The position numbers and the translations under genes are program-made. The notes beneath the pieces are model-generated. The model was not told the DNA's origin. It ran no database searches and was given only the letters and a program-made list of their open reading frames with translations. Source: Bacillota bacterium (GTDB lineage: Bacteria > Bacillota > Clostridia > Lachnospirales > Lachnospiraceae). Taken from it: 64,000 nt of DNA. Of this stretch, positions 8,602 through 17,444 are shown in pieces (position 1 is the first letter of the stretch; each line of letters begins with the position of its first letter). The DNA lies in contig JAEWQV010000017.1 of NCBI GenBank assembly GCA_023399055.1, forward strand, positions 124,001 through 188,000, written 5' to 3'.

Positions 8602-9276
8602 TCAAGATTTTTTTCTTTTATCACCTAAATCTGGATACGGACAATCTTGCCTAAGGAAACACTCCTCACATTTAGGGCTTCTAGCCGTACAAATACTTCT
8701 TCCATGTGTAATAATTTGAATATTATATAAGATCCATTGTTCCTTTGGTAGAAAGTCCATTAAATCAAATTCAATTTTTACCGGATCCTCTTCTTTGGTA
8801 AATCCCAACCGATTGGATATTCTTTTGACATGGGTGTCTACAACAATGCTAGGTTCATTATAAATATTACCCCGGATTACATTAGCTGTCTTTCTACCGA
8901 CACCTGCCAGGTTGGTAAGAATATCTATATCATTTGGAACCTCTCCATTATAATCCACAACCAATTGTCTTGCACATGAAATAATGTTTTTGGCTTTATT
9001 ACGGTAAAAGCCAGTGGAGTGAATATCCTTTTCGAGCTCCTCCTGCTTCGCTTTGGCAAAGTCCTCTAAGGAGGTATATTTTTTAAATAAATCCTTTGTC
9101 ACAATATTTACCCGCTCATCTGTACACTGTGCACTTAAGATAGTTGCAATTAATAATTGCCAGGCTGAATCATGATTTAGAAAACAACGATATTCTGTGG
9201 AATATTCTTTATTTAACGCGTCAAGAATTCTTTCCATTCGCTCTCGTTCTTTTTTTGTTCTTCTTCGCTTAGCCAT
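8602..9276 (-). CDS. nth: Endonuclease III, DNA glycosylase/AP lyase
   Basis: This 224-residue enzyme has the helix-hairpin-helix LAGVGRKTANVI with catalytic lysine K129 and the catalytic aspartate D147 in VVDTHVKRISNRLG. A C-terminal [4Fe-4S] loop has cysteines 196, 203, 206 and 212 spaced C-x6-C-x2-C-x5-C. All key residues are present. It removes oxidised pyrimidines from DNA and cleaves the abasic site in base excision repair. The ATG follows AAAGGAG. It appears to be a single-gene unit. Confidence 0.95.
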   Translation of the reverse strand: MAKRRRTKKERERMERILDALNKEYSTEYRCFLNHDSAWQLLIATILSAQCTDERVNIVTKDLFKKYTSLEDFAKAKQEELEKDIHSTGFYRNKAKNIISCARQLVVDYNGEVPNDIDILTNLAGVGRKTANVIRGNIYNEPSIVVDTHVKRISNRLGFTKEEDPVKIEFDLMDFLPKEQWILYNIQIITHGRSICTARSPKCEECFLRQDCPYPDLGDKRKKS

Positions 9277-9458
9277 AAATCTTACTCCTTTCCAAACAGT
9301 ACTTTACACCAGCTCTAACATCATAACCATGTATTTGCTTGTTTTAACCTTGATTGGAGTGTCAAAGGTCCTTATTACTTGCATTTGATGAATATTTGTG
9401 TATATACGCAAATATTCATCTTTGTAGCCAAATAAACTTTTGACACTCTAATCCATCT

Positions 9459-11231
9459 TTATAGTTCCATTAATGTAGCCCCATTGTCTAAGGGATCTCT
9501 ATTCTCATAGTCAAATAATAGCGTGGTAGGTTTGTGTATCAACTGTCCTGTCCTCGCTGAAGTAATTACATCATACTCAAATTTTTCTATATGGATATGT
9601 TTTTTATCAATTCTATTTCTTTCATATAATTCACGTAGATCATTTCGAGGGTCAATAGTAGGAACAAAACTTGGTCTTGCCTTTAATTTTTCTCGAAGGA
9701 ACAAGTCCAGCAAAAGAAGTTCTTTAAAAAGTGCTATTACATTCTCTTTCTCCTCAAAATCACATTTATTCACTATAATCGTTTCAAAAAACTCAAGTAA
9801 CAGCTCATATCTTCTGATACGACTATGTGCCATCATCTGAATGGAAGTACTATTATAATATTCACTTAACTCTTCATATAGCTTCATGGGAGAAGGGTAT
9901 AAGTGTTCCAAATATTGAATGGAATTTCTAAATTGCCCACTATTATAATATATCTCAACCATATCACAAACGCCCTTAAGCGTAATTACATCATCATAAG
10001 AAAGCTCTTTGGTAAACAAAATCTCATAGGGAGGCACCTGTCTATACGTAATCCCGTATTCTTTTGTATCTTGTTCCATAGCTGAACCTTTTAATATCTT
10101 TAAAAACCCCAATTGCAACTGATCTGGTTTTAGATGATATACATCCTTAAAGGATTCTTCAAAGGAAGAATAGCCTTCCAAGGGTAGTCCAGCGATTAAA
10201 TCGAGATGTAAATGAATGTTTTTTCCTCGATTAAGTAATTCCACATTATGTGATAGTTTTTCAAAATCCATGGTACGGTGAATAGCCTTTGCCGTATCCG
10301 GATTGGTGGTCTGAACTCCTATCTCAAATTGTACCTGTCCGGGTCTTAAGGTTGCGAGAAAATCAATTTCTTCTATATCTAGGATATCTGCTGAAAGTTC
10401 AAAATGAAAGTTAGTAATACCATTATCATTTTCTTTCAAAAATCTCCAGATTTCCATAGCATGTTTTTTACTACAGTTAAAAGTACGGTCAACAAACTTA
10501 ACTTGCGGTACCTGGTAGACTAAAAAGATACCCAGCTCCCGCTTCACTAGCTCAACATTACGAAATCTGACTCTCTTGTCCACCGATGAAAGACAATAAC
10601 TGCATAAATAGGGGCATCCTCTACTGCTCTCATAGTAGATAATTTTATTCTTAAACCGATCCATATCCTCGTAGGGAAATGGAATTAAGTCCAAGGAAAT
10701 TGGCATTCTATCTCTTGTCATAGCAACTTCTGATAAATTATCAAATGCTTGGTCTTTCTTGTCAGCTAATCCCTTATTATTTGTATTTGATTTAGTACTC
10801 TCCTTATAACAAAGACCATCAATTGCTCTAAGATTAATATCCCCATCAACATAGTATTGCATTAATTCCAAGAAGGTCTGTTCTCCTTCTCCCACCATAA
10901 TACCTTCCAGGTAATCCTCTGCAGCAAGGCACTCTTTTGCATCATAGGTTACCTCTGGTCCGCCAAACCATATTTTAACCTTTGGCTGTACCAATTTTAA
11001 CTGTGCTGCAACCCTCTTTACCATGGCAATATTCCATATATAGCAGGAAAAAGCCACTACATCTGCACTTTCCTTATATATTTCACGAAGAATTTCCTCC
11101 TCGGAATGATTAATTGTAAGCTCAACTAAGCTCATATGATTTTTATATTTCGAAGCATAGGACATCAAACTATATACTGCTAAATTCGTGTGAATGTACT
11201 TTGCATTTATCGCCACTAATAATACCTTCAT
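9459..11231 (-). CDS. B12-binding-domain radical SAM protein (DUF4080 type)
   Basis: The N-terminal part (about 1-140) is a cobalamin-binding-like Rossmann domain with MKVLLVAINAKYIHTNLAV and FGGPEVTYDA. The radical SAM core follows with C206, C210 and C213 in SSRGCPYLCSYCLSS, then SADILDIEEIDFL and the C-terminal DUF4080-like helical region. The start is the ATG at 11231, behind AGAGG; a longer reading has no ribosome site. Clostridial members of this family are widespread but lack a proven reaction. Family enzymes use cobalamin and a SAM radical, often for methylation. No partner gene is adjacent. Confidence 0.85.
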   Translation of the reverse strand: MKVLLVAINAKYIHTNLAVYSLMSYASKYKNHMSLVELTINHSEEEILREIYKESADVVAFSCYIWNIAMVKRVAAQLKLVQPKVKIWFGGPEVTYDAKECLAAEDYLEGIMVGEGEQTFLELMQYYVDGDINLRAIDGLCYKESTKSNTNNKGLADKKDQAFDNLSEVAMTRDRMPISLDLIPFPYEDMDRFKNKIIYYESSRGCPYLCSYCLSSVDKRVRFRNVELVKRELGIFLVYQVPQVKFVDRTFNCSKKHAMEIWRFLKENDNGITNFHFELSADILDIEEIDFLATLRPGQVQFEIGVQTTNPDTAKAIHRTMDFEKLSHNVELLNRGKNIHLHLDLIAGLPLEGYSSFEESFKDVYHLKPDQLQLGFLKILKGSAMEQDTKEYGITYRQVPPYEILFTKELSYDDVITLKGVCDMVEIYYNSGQFRNSIQYLEHLYPSPMKLYEELSEYYNSTSIQMMAHSRIRRYELLLEFFETIIVNKCDFEEKENVIALFKELLLLDLFLREKLKARPSFVPTIDPRNDLRELYERNRIDKKHIHIEKFEYDVITSARTGQLIHKPTTLLFDYENRDPLDNGATLMEL

Positions 11232-11641
11232 TATTACCTCTGTTCTTCCTTTATTAAACGTTGTGTTTCGTTCTTTCATTTTATCACAACAGCCTTGCTA
11301 CAGCTACTTCTTTAGCAAATTTTTATATTTATTATTACTAATTATCTTTCTTTTTCCATCAATTAACTCTATAATTATGTAGCGACAAAAGCTTTTCCGT
11401 ATAACATAATCTTAGTGCACTCAGGTAAATAATATAAAATAACCTGCACTAGACAGAATAAATGTCTTGTGCTATAGTCTTTTTTGTTACAAATCAACTT
11501 GGGCTTACCAATTTCTGGATTGCCTCCAGAGATTTTAAGCCTGTAAAGCGACAAATATTAAAACTAGACAATTACGAAGAACTTCAATCCTTATTCACTT
11601 CTACTCTCCGCAATTATCTAAATACACCTTCAGGAGGTTAT

Positions 11642-12532
11642 ATGCTATCCTTTGAGCCGATAAATGCTGATAATATATTGAAAGCAACTGAATTCTTTAA
11701 ATATAAAATTACGCGTACCAGTGATTACACCATAGGCGCAATGTATATGTGGCGAGATTTTTATGAAACACAATTTACTATTCACGACAATATGATTTTT
11801 TATAAGGTTAAATTTTTAAATCGTACTTCCTTTACCATTCCAGTTGGTAGCGGTTCCCTTCCACAAGCGATGGAAGCACTTAAGGAATATTGTAATGCGA
11901 ATAACCTTCCTTTATGGTTTTGTACCATCCCTGAACCACTACTTCCCATCCTTGTGGATCAATATAAGGGAACTATTCCGGGGACCCCAAGCCGTGATTG
12001 GGCTGATTATTTGTATCAAGCGGAAGACCTAGCAGATTTAGCGGGCCGTAGATATAGTGGTCAAAGAAATCATATTAATAAATTCAAAAAGCTTTACCCT
12101 AATTATAGTTATCATAGAATTACCGAGGAAAATTTACAAAAGGTTACGGATTTTTTAGTAGATTATGAAAAAAATCATGGCAAATCCACATCTTTAGCGA
12201 AAGAAGAACTAAACAGGACCTTAGAGTTATTACCTTTCTTAAGTCGTTTTAATTTACCCGGAGCTTTTATTGAGGTTGATGACACTATTGTTGCACTTGC
12301 AATTGGAGAAGTTGTTAATGATACCCTATACTGTCACATAGAAAAAGCAAATAGAGATTATCCCGGTTCCTACCAAATGATTGTTAAGGAATTTTCCAGT
12401 GATATGAGATCTTCCTTTGGTATTCAATACATTAACCGTGAAGAAGATGTCGGTGATGAAGGACTTCGAACTTCAAAACTTTCCTATCATCCTATTGAGT
12501 TGCTTGATAAGTATTGTGTTTTGATTCCTTAG
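11642..12532 (+). CDS. DUF2156 (phosphatidylglycerol lysyltransferase-like GNAT) protein
   Basis: This 296-residue protein belongs to the DUF2156 family of double acetyltransferase-fold proteins related to the catalytic domain of MprF. It has YTIGAMYMWRDFYETQFTI, a RYSGQRNHINKFKKLYP segment typical of the family, and the C-terminal GDEGLRTSKLSYHPIELLDKY. The start is at 11642 because AGGAGG lies just upstream and the family N-terminus begins there. The frame stays open upstream to 11462, but that part has no ribosome site. There is no membrane flippase domain, so it is a soluble transferase that may use aminoacyl-tRNA. Substrate unknown. Confidence 0.82.
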   Translation: MLSFEPINADNILKATEFFKYKITRTSDYTIGAMYMWRDFYETQFTIHDNMIFYKVKFLNRTSFTIPVGSGSLPQAMEALKEYCNANNLPLWFCTIPEPLLPILVDQYKGTIPGTPSRDWADYLYQAEDLADLAGRRYSGQRNHINKFKKLYPNYSYHRITEENLQKVTDFLVDYEKNHGKSTSLAKEELNRTLELLPFLSRFNLPGAFIEVDDTIVALAIGEVVNDTLYCHIEKANRDYPGSYQMIVKEFSSDMRSSFGIQYINREEDVGDEGLRTSKLSYHPIELLDKYCVLIP

Positions 12533-12957
12533 AATAATTTATATTTTGGCTTTTCTTCTTTCATAAAAAAATATCGCAAGTAATCATCCAATAAGATTGC
12601 AAACAAAGAAAGAAGAAACCATAAATTAGTATATAGAAGACATACCTGACCCAATAAATTATATGGTTTTGATGAGTAATCCCAAACTCCTAGTTTCAAC
12701 CACACATTAACTATAATACCAACTGTAAATTCCACGGTGGTAATAATACCTGCGGAGATTACCATCTGGCTTAGCAAAGACATGTCCCAGGAGTAAACCT
12801 CATTTAAAAGACCGATTAGTACGAAACAGATACCCCCAGCGATTAGCATGGAAATATGTGAATAACCACGAGTAAGAATTTCTATTGCGCCATAGGCAAA
12901 GCCACCCGTCAAAAAAAGAAACGTATATTTTAAAAAGCGATTATATACCATTAGCAT
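12529..12957 (-). CDS. Four-helix membrane protein, putative ABC transporter permease (CmpB type)
   Basis: This 142-residue integral membrane protein has about four helices. Its motif LKLGVWDYSSKPYNLLGQVCLLYTNLWFLLS is typical of the family called putative ABC-transporter type IV (ABC_trans_CmpB). Despite the name, no ATPase gene is next to it and transport has not been shown for the family. The ATG follows AAAGGAT. Its 3' end overlaps the 3' end of the convergent DUF2156 gene by 4 bp. Confidence 0.75.
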   Translation of the reverse strand: MLMVYNRFLKYTFLFLTGGFAYGAIEILTRGYSHISMLIAGGICFVLIGLLNEVYSWDMSLLSQMVISAGIITTVEFTVGIIVNVWLKLGVWDYSSKPYNLLGQVCLLYTNLWFLLSLFAILLDDYLRYFFMKEEKPKYKLF

Positions 12958-12996
12958 AAGTTAATCCTTTCTTATCTAATATTAAAATCTACTATT

Positions 12997-13023
12997 AAAA
13001 GCCGGAGGTTTCTTCCGGCTTTT
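12997..13023. terminator. Hairpin with T-runs on both strands
   Basis: AAAAGCCGGA and TTCCGGCTTTT form a 9-10 bp stem with a short loop and U-rich ends in both directions. It lies just upstream of the CmpB-type gene start. No plus-strand gene is known to end here. Confidence 0.65.
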
Positions 13024-13253
13024 GCCTTATGTTAACACTTTCAATGAATGATTTGATACGTCACATCTAGAAAACACTTTTCTTCTATAAAAGTATACGC
13101 ACATGCTTGTCGTAATATATCACTTTTTTGTAGTTGGCACAAACTACATAGCAAATAAAATCCATTTCGAAAAGATTTGCAAATAATCTTAAGAAATGGA
13201 TTTTTTTATTCGCATATAAATAAGTTTATGCATGAAGTTATTTTACAGCAATA
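13024..13253. other. Intergenic region with an extra plus-strand hairpin terminator; no gene seen
   Basis: This is part of the 484-bp gap between the CmpB-type gene and ftsH. It holds a palindrome GTAGTT/AACTAC near 13131-13148 and a strong hairpin at 13157-13208: AAAATCCATTTC pairs with GAAATGGATTTT around an inner AAGATT/AATCTT stem, followed by T7 on the plus strand. A weak TTGGCA-16-TAAAAT lies right before that hairpin. No protein gene is visible. A short plus-strand RNA is possible. Confidence 0.45.
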
Positions 13254-13283
13254 AAAAAGGACAGTTATGGGACTGTCCTTTTT
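13254..13283 (-). terminator. Intrinsic terminator of the tilS-hpt-ftsH unit
   Basis: The 12-bp stem AAAAAGGACAGT/ACTGTCCTTTTT with a 6-base loop gives a T-run on the minus strand. It lies about 160 bp after the ftsH stop and is the first strong terminator downstream. Confidence 0.8.
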
Positions 13284-13441
13284 CGGAGAAGGTATTTTTG
13301 TTACTTATGGGGGTGTAGCAAAAACTATATAATGTATTGGGGTTTACGTTTATTAGTATAACATGTAGTTCACAATAAGTGTGCACAAACTTTACAAATT
13401 TCTTTATAATTTTCCGTCGTTTTGCACAATATCATTTTTTA

Positions 13442-15265
13442 CTACACTGTTTCCACTTCAAAAAGTCCCTCAAATTCTTCTCTTGTAATTCTCTCTTTTT
13501 GGATTAGTAGCTTTGCACAAGATTCAAGAATAGTCCTATTTTCAACTAGAATTCTTTTTGCTTCAGCATAACATTCATCAATGATTGCTCTTACTTCATC
13601 ATCAATTTTATTTGCAATGCTTTCACTGTAGCTTCTGGTATGAGCTAAATCTCTACCAATAAATACTTCATCATCATCGTTATCATAGTTTACCATACCA
13701 ATGTTTTTGGAGAAGCCATAACGTGTTACCATAGCTCTTGCTGTCTTAGTGGCAACCTTAATATCCTGGGATGCACCGGTGGTGATATCATCAAAAATCA
13801 GCTCTTCTGCAATTCTACCACCCAGATCAACGATGATCTCCTGTTTCATCCTTCCCTTGGTCTGGAACATCTCATCCTTTTCAGGAAGTGGCATTGTAAA
13901 GCCTGCTGCCCCATTACCGGTAGGAATAATTGAAACTGTATATACTGGACCAACATCCGGAAGCACATGGAACAGAATTGCATGCCCAGCTTCATGATAT
14001 GCTGTAATTAATTTTTCTTTTTCTGTAATAACCTTACTCTTCTTTTCAGCACCAATACCAACTTTGATAAAGGATTTTTTAAGATCTTCACTGTTGATAT
14101 AGCTTCGATCATCACGAGCAGCACCAATGGCTGCCTCATTTAATAGATTTTCAAGATCAGCACCAGTGAAGCCAGCCGTCGTCTGTGCAACCTGCTTTAA
14201 GTCAACATCGTCACCTAATGGCTTACCTTTTGCATGCACCTGTAAAATCTCTTCTCTGCCTTTCACATCCGGACGTCCGACTGTAACCTTACGGTCAAAG
14301 CGGCCAGGACGCAAAATTGCTGGATCAAGAATATCTACACGGTTTGTAGCTGCCATAACAATGATGCCTTCATTCACACCGAATCCATCCATCTCAACTA
14401 AGAGCTGATTCAGTGTCTGTTCTCTTTCATCATGTCCGCCACCCATACCGGTGCCTCTTCTTCTTGCTACCGCATCGATTTCATCAATAAATACGATACA
14501 AGGGGAATTCTTCTTTGCTTCCTCAAAGAGATCTCTCACTCTGGAAGCACCCACACCAACAAACATTTCAACAAAATCTGAACCGGATATGGAGAAGAAT
14601 GGTACACCTGCTTCTCCTGCCACTGCTTTTGCAAGAAGTGTTTTTCCTGTTCCTGGAGGTCCCACAAGAAGTACACCTTTTGGAATTCTTGCGCCAACCT
14701 GAATATATTTTTTAGGGGATTTTAAGAAATCAACAATTTCCTTTAACTCTTCCTTCTCTTCATCAAGACCAGCAACATTTTTGAAGGTAGTATTTTTATT
14801 CTCTTCGGTGGTCATTTTTGCACGACTCTTACCAAAATTCATTACCTTACTGTTACCACCGCCAACTGATGCTTGATTAGATAAAAAGGAAAACAGGACA
14901 ATAATTACGATCAAAACTAAGATATAGGGTAATATCGACAATAGAATATTTTCTTTTGGTATGTCATTTGTGGTAAAGTATATACCTTTATCATTGGCTA
15001 GGGATATAATTACATTTACATCCGGTGCCGGAAATGATTTTTCACTTTCATTTGCTAGTGTAACTACGACATTACCGGTTGGTCTTTCTCTATTAAGCTT
15101 AATATCAATGTTTTTGACATTGCCTTCTTCTACGTCCTTCATAAACTGGCCATAGGAATATTCATCCGAATTATTAAAATCAATGCTTTGAGATAATAAT
15201 ACTGTTGCTAATGCAATCAGAAGAATAACGATATAGAAACCATATCCTTTCATCTGTTTCCTCAC
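13442..15265 (-). CDS. ftsH: ATP-dependent zinc metalloprotease FtsH
   Basis: This 607-residue membrane AAA+ protease has transmembrane segments at about 9-26 and 108-128 flanking a small extracytoplasmic domain. Walker A is GPPGTGKT (202-209), Walker B IVFIDEID (257-264), and the second region of homology runs around AATNRVDILDPAILRPGRFD. The zinc site is HEAGH (424-428). The start is a GTG with AAAGGAGG seven bases upstream. FtsH degrades membrane and regulatory proteins as a hexamer. The order tilS-hpt-ftsH is the conserved Firmicute arrangement. The protein ends at FEVETV and lacks a long tail. Confidence 0.97.
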   Translation of the reverse strand: MRKQMKGYGFYIVILLIALATVLLSQSIDFNNSDEYSYGQFMKDVEEGNVKNIDIKLNRERPTGNVVVTLANESEKSFPAPDVNVIISLANDKGIYFTTNDIPKENILLSILPYILVLIVIIVLFSFLSNQASVGGGNSKVMNFGKSRAKMTTEENKNTTFKNVAGLDEEKEELKEIVDFLKSPKKYIQVGARIPKGVLLVGPPGTGKTLLAKAVAGEAGVPFFSISGSDFVEMFVGVGASRVRDLFEEAKKNSPCIVFIDEIDAVARRRGTGMGGGHDEREQTLNQLLVEMDGFGVNEGIIVMAATNRVDILDPAILRPGRFDRKVTVGRPDVKGREEILQVHAKGKPLGDDVDLKQVAQTTAGFTGADLENLLNEAAIGAARDDRSYINSEDLKKSFIKVGIGAEKKSKVITEKEKLITAYHEAGHAILFHVLPDVGPVYTVSIIPTGNGAAGFTMPLPEKDEMFQTKGRMKQEIIVDLGGRIAEELIFDDITTGASQDIKVATKTARAMVTRYGFSKNIGMVNYDNDDDEVFIGRDLAHTRSYSESIANKIDDEVRAIIDECYAEAKRILVENRTILESCAKLLIQKERITREEFEGLFEVETV

Positions 15266-15321
15266 TGAACAACCTCCTTTATTGTGTATACTTTTATGTT
15301 ATTTACAATCATTTCCTATAC

Positions 15322-15843
15322 TTACTGCTCAACAACACCAACATAAGGTAAGTTTCTATAGTATTGATCATAGTCAAGACCATAACCTACTACAAACTCA
15401 TCCGGGATAACAAAACCTACATATTTAACGTCTACATCGGTAACACGACGATCCGGCTTATCCAGCAAAGTACAAATGGATAAACTTCTTGGTGCTCTTG
15501 TTGCAAGTAAATCCATTAAGTAAGATAAGGTATTTCCAGAATCAATAATATCTTCAACAATCAGAACATCTCTATCCTGAATGGATTCATCTAAGTCTTT
15601 TAAAATTCTTACTCTACCAGAGCTCACTGTACCACTTCCATAGCTAGAAACAGACATAAAGTCCAAGGTTACAGGAATTGTTATTCTCTTTGCTAACTCA
15701 CAGCTAACAAATACACTTCCCTTTAGAATACAGATAAGATGTATACTTCTGCCTTCATAATCCTTGCTAATCTGTTCTGCTAATTGGCGAATTCTTTCAT
15801 TTACCTGTTCTTCTGATAACATAACCCTTAATTTATCTTTCAT
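15322..15843 (-). CDS. hpt: Hypoxanthine phosphoribosyltransferase
   Basis: This 173-residue enzyme converts hypoxanthine or guanine plus PRPP into IMP or GMP in purine salvage. The PRPP loop VLIVEDIIDSGNTLSYL (EDIIDSGNT at 97-105), the KGS loop (41-43) and the C-terminal FVIPDEFVVGYGLDYDQYYRNLPYVG are all present. The start at 15843 is chosen because GGAGG, located inside the last codons of tilS, is nine bases upstream; a longer reading would start within tilS. The tilS stop lies one base before it, so the genes are translationally linked. Confidence 0.95.
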   Translation of the reverse strand: MKDKLRVMLSEEQVNERIRQLAEQISKDYEGRSIHLICILKGSVFVSCELAKRITIPVTLDFMSVSSYGSGTVSSGRVRILKDLDESIQDRDVLIVEDIIDSGNTLSYLMDLLATRAPRSLSICTLLDKPDRRVTDVDVKYVGFVIPDEFVVGYGLDYDQYYRNLPYVGVVEQ

Positions 15844-15844
15844 C

Positions 15845-17281
15845 TTACATTTCCTCCAAGTCAATCATTTTTATCAATAGTATTTTCGTGGTGGTCTCAT
15901 CCACTTTATATTTTTCACTCATTCGGTCACCATAACCGATAATCCACATAATATGGTTACCATCTGCTATTAGTACCAAAGAATCTCTATGCTGCTTTGG
16001 TATTTTATGATCAATAAAATAATCCTTAAGCTTTTTTCGTCCGCCGAGAGTGTTAATTTGAATAAAATCGCCCTCTTTTCGACCTCTGACCTCAACAGCA
16101 TTCTCTATTTTATCATAATCAAACCATTTGATACAACTATTTTTCGGTATTACTGTGTTTTTTTGATAGCTGATAATTTCAGTAATTATCCTCTTGCCTT
16201 GTGGTTTCAAATCCATACTGCCTGGTATTAAAAGCTTCTGTGGGCAAATTGCTTCCTTGTTGTTCGTTTCTATGCACTTATCTTGTTTATGATATATTAA
16301 AATCTCTTCATACCCACGTTCTGCAACCATACCGTAGGGCAGATGCACGCTTCTTCCGACTTGTTTCTGTGATAGAGTTAGTACAGCATCAATATGCTTT
16401 GACTCTAGATCCTTTAAATTCCCTACAAGCTTCTCAAAAGCGTTACGAACTATTCCTTTTTGGAGTATTGCTACAGTCTCTTGAAATTCTTTTAACTTTA
16501 GCCTAAACTCAATCTCACCTTCAATTACACAGTTTCTATAACTAAGTTTAACCTGTTCCTCTATAAACTCCTGTGCTTCTCTTAGTCTGCCTGCAGTTTC
16601 ATAAATATTGTTCACCGCATTTTGATTAATTTCTGTCTTTGCATAGGTTAATATTCTGTTTCGGATTTTATTCCTAGTATAATCATCCGTTCCATTTGTA
16701 GAATCCGTTCGATATAATAGCCTCTCCTCTTTTAAATAGTTTTCAATTTCACTTCGCTCTACACAATTTAACGGTCTAATAACTGTAATTTCTTCCTTAT
16801 CTGAGGACAGTTGTCGGATTGGAGCAATCCCCGACAATCCTTTTAATCCACTGCCACGAAATAGATGAAACAAAAAAGTTTCTGCATTATCATTTTTATT
16901 ATGTGCTACTGCAATTTTATTACACTTTTGTCTATGACACACCTCTAAAAACGACTGATATCTCACATTTCTACCTGCTTCTTCTTCAGAAATTCCCTGC
17001 GAAGCTGCTATCTGTTTCACATTGAAAGAATAACTAAAACACTCCACCTTCATCCGATTGCAAAGTTCTTTCACAAAGGCTTCATCCTCATCTGCTTCTG
17101 TTCCTCGCAGTCCATGATTAATATGAACCACAAACAGACTGATATCCTTAGAACCATACAGTTTTTGAAGCACAGACAAAAGACAGACAGAATCAGCGCC
17201 TCCAGATACACCGACGACAATCCTATCTCCTTTTTTAATCATATGAAATTGTTTGATGTTTTCTGCTATTTTATTTAACAT
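15845..17281 (-). CDS. tilS: tRNA(Ile)-lysidine synthase
   Basis: This 478-residue N-type ATP pyrophosphatase has the PP-loop SGGADS at 26-31, an AHNKNDNAETFLFHLFRGSGLKG segment and R-rich DDYTRNKIRN, followed by the C-terminal TilS domain (about 385-478, with KKLKDYFIDHKIPKQHRDSL). The enzyme attaches lysine to C34 of tRNA-Ile(CAU) so that it reads AUA. The start ATG at 17281 follows GGAG. It heads the tilS-hpt-ftsH unit. Confidence 0.95.
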   Translation of the reverse strand: MLNKIAENIKQFHMIKKGDRIVVGVSGGADSVCLLSVLQKLYGSKDISLFVVHINHGLRGTEADEDEAFVKELCNRMKVECFSYSFNVKQIAASQGISEEEAGRNVRYQSFLEVCHRQKCNKIAVAHNKNDNAETFLFHLFRGSGLKGLSGIAPIRQLSSDKEEITVIRPLNCVERSEIENYLKEERLLYRTDSTNGTDDYTRNKIRNRILTYAKTEINQNAVNNIYETAGRLREAQEFIEEQVKLSYRNCVIEGEIEFRLKLKEFQETVAILQKGIVRNAFEKLVGNLKDLESKHIDAVLTLSQKQVGRSVHLPYGMVAERGYEEILIYHKQDKCIETNNKEAICPQKLLIPGSMDLKPQGKRIITEIISYQKNTVIPKNSCIKWFDYDKIENAVEVRGRKEGDFIQINTLGGRKKLKDYFIDHKIPKQHRDSLVLIADGNHIMWIIGYGDRMSEKYKVDETTTKILLIKMIDLEEM

Positions 17282-17373
17282 TGTCTCCAACTTTACCCTT
17301 AGTAAACAGTATGCAAAAGATTAATAGTATCATAACCTTTTTATTTTTATATTTCAACTATATTTCAAACAAT

Positions 17374-17402
17374 ATGGAACGGCAAGTCGTTTCTCCTGTT
17401 AT
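17374..17402. repeat. Dispersed palindromic repeat, copy 1
   Basis: GGAACG and CGTTTC arms lie within a 37-bp stretch that aligns with the copy at 22335-22372 and, reversed, with those at 50474 and 51216. It is in the gap between spoIIE and tilS and has no T-run. Confidence 0.55.
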
Positions 17403-17444
17403 GAGCTTAACTACAGCAGGTAAACTAATTTACATGCCTGTTAT

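Noticed and set aside
11462..11641. N-terminal extension of the DUF2156 protein
   Set aside because: The frame is open, but there is no ribosome site at 11462 and the family N-terminus starts at 11642 behind AGGAGG.
13749..14702. Several plus-strand frames inside ftsH
   Set aside because: Antisense shadows of the conserved AAA+ coding sequence.
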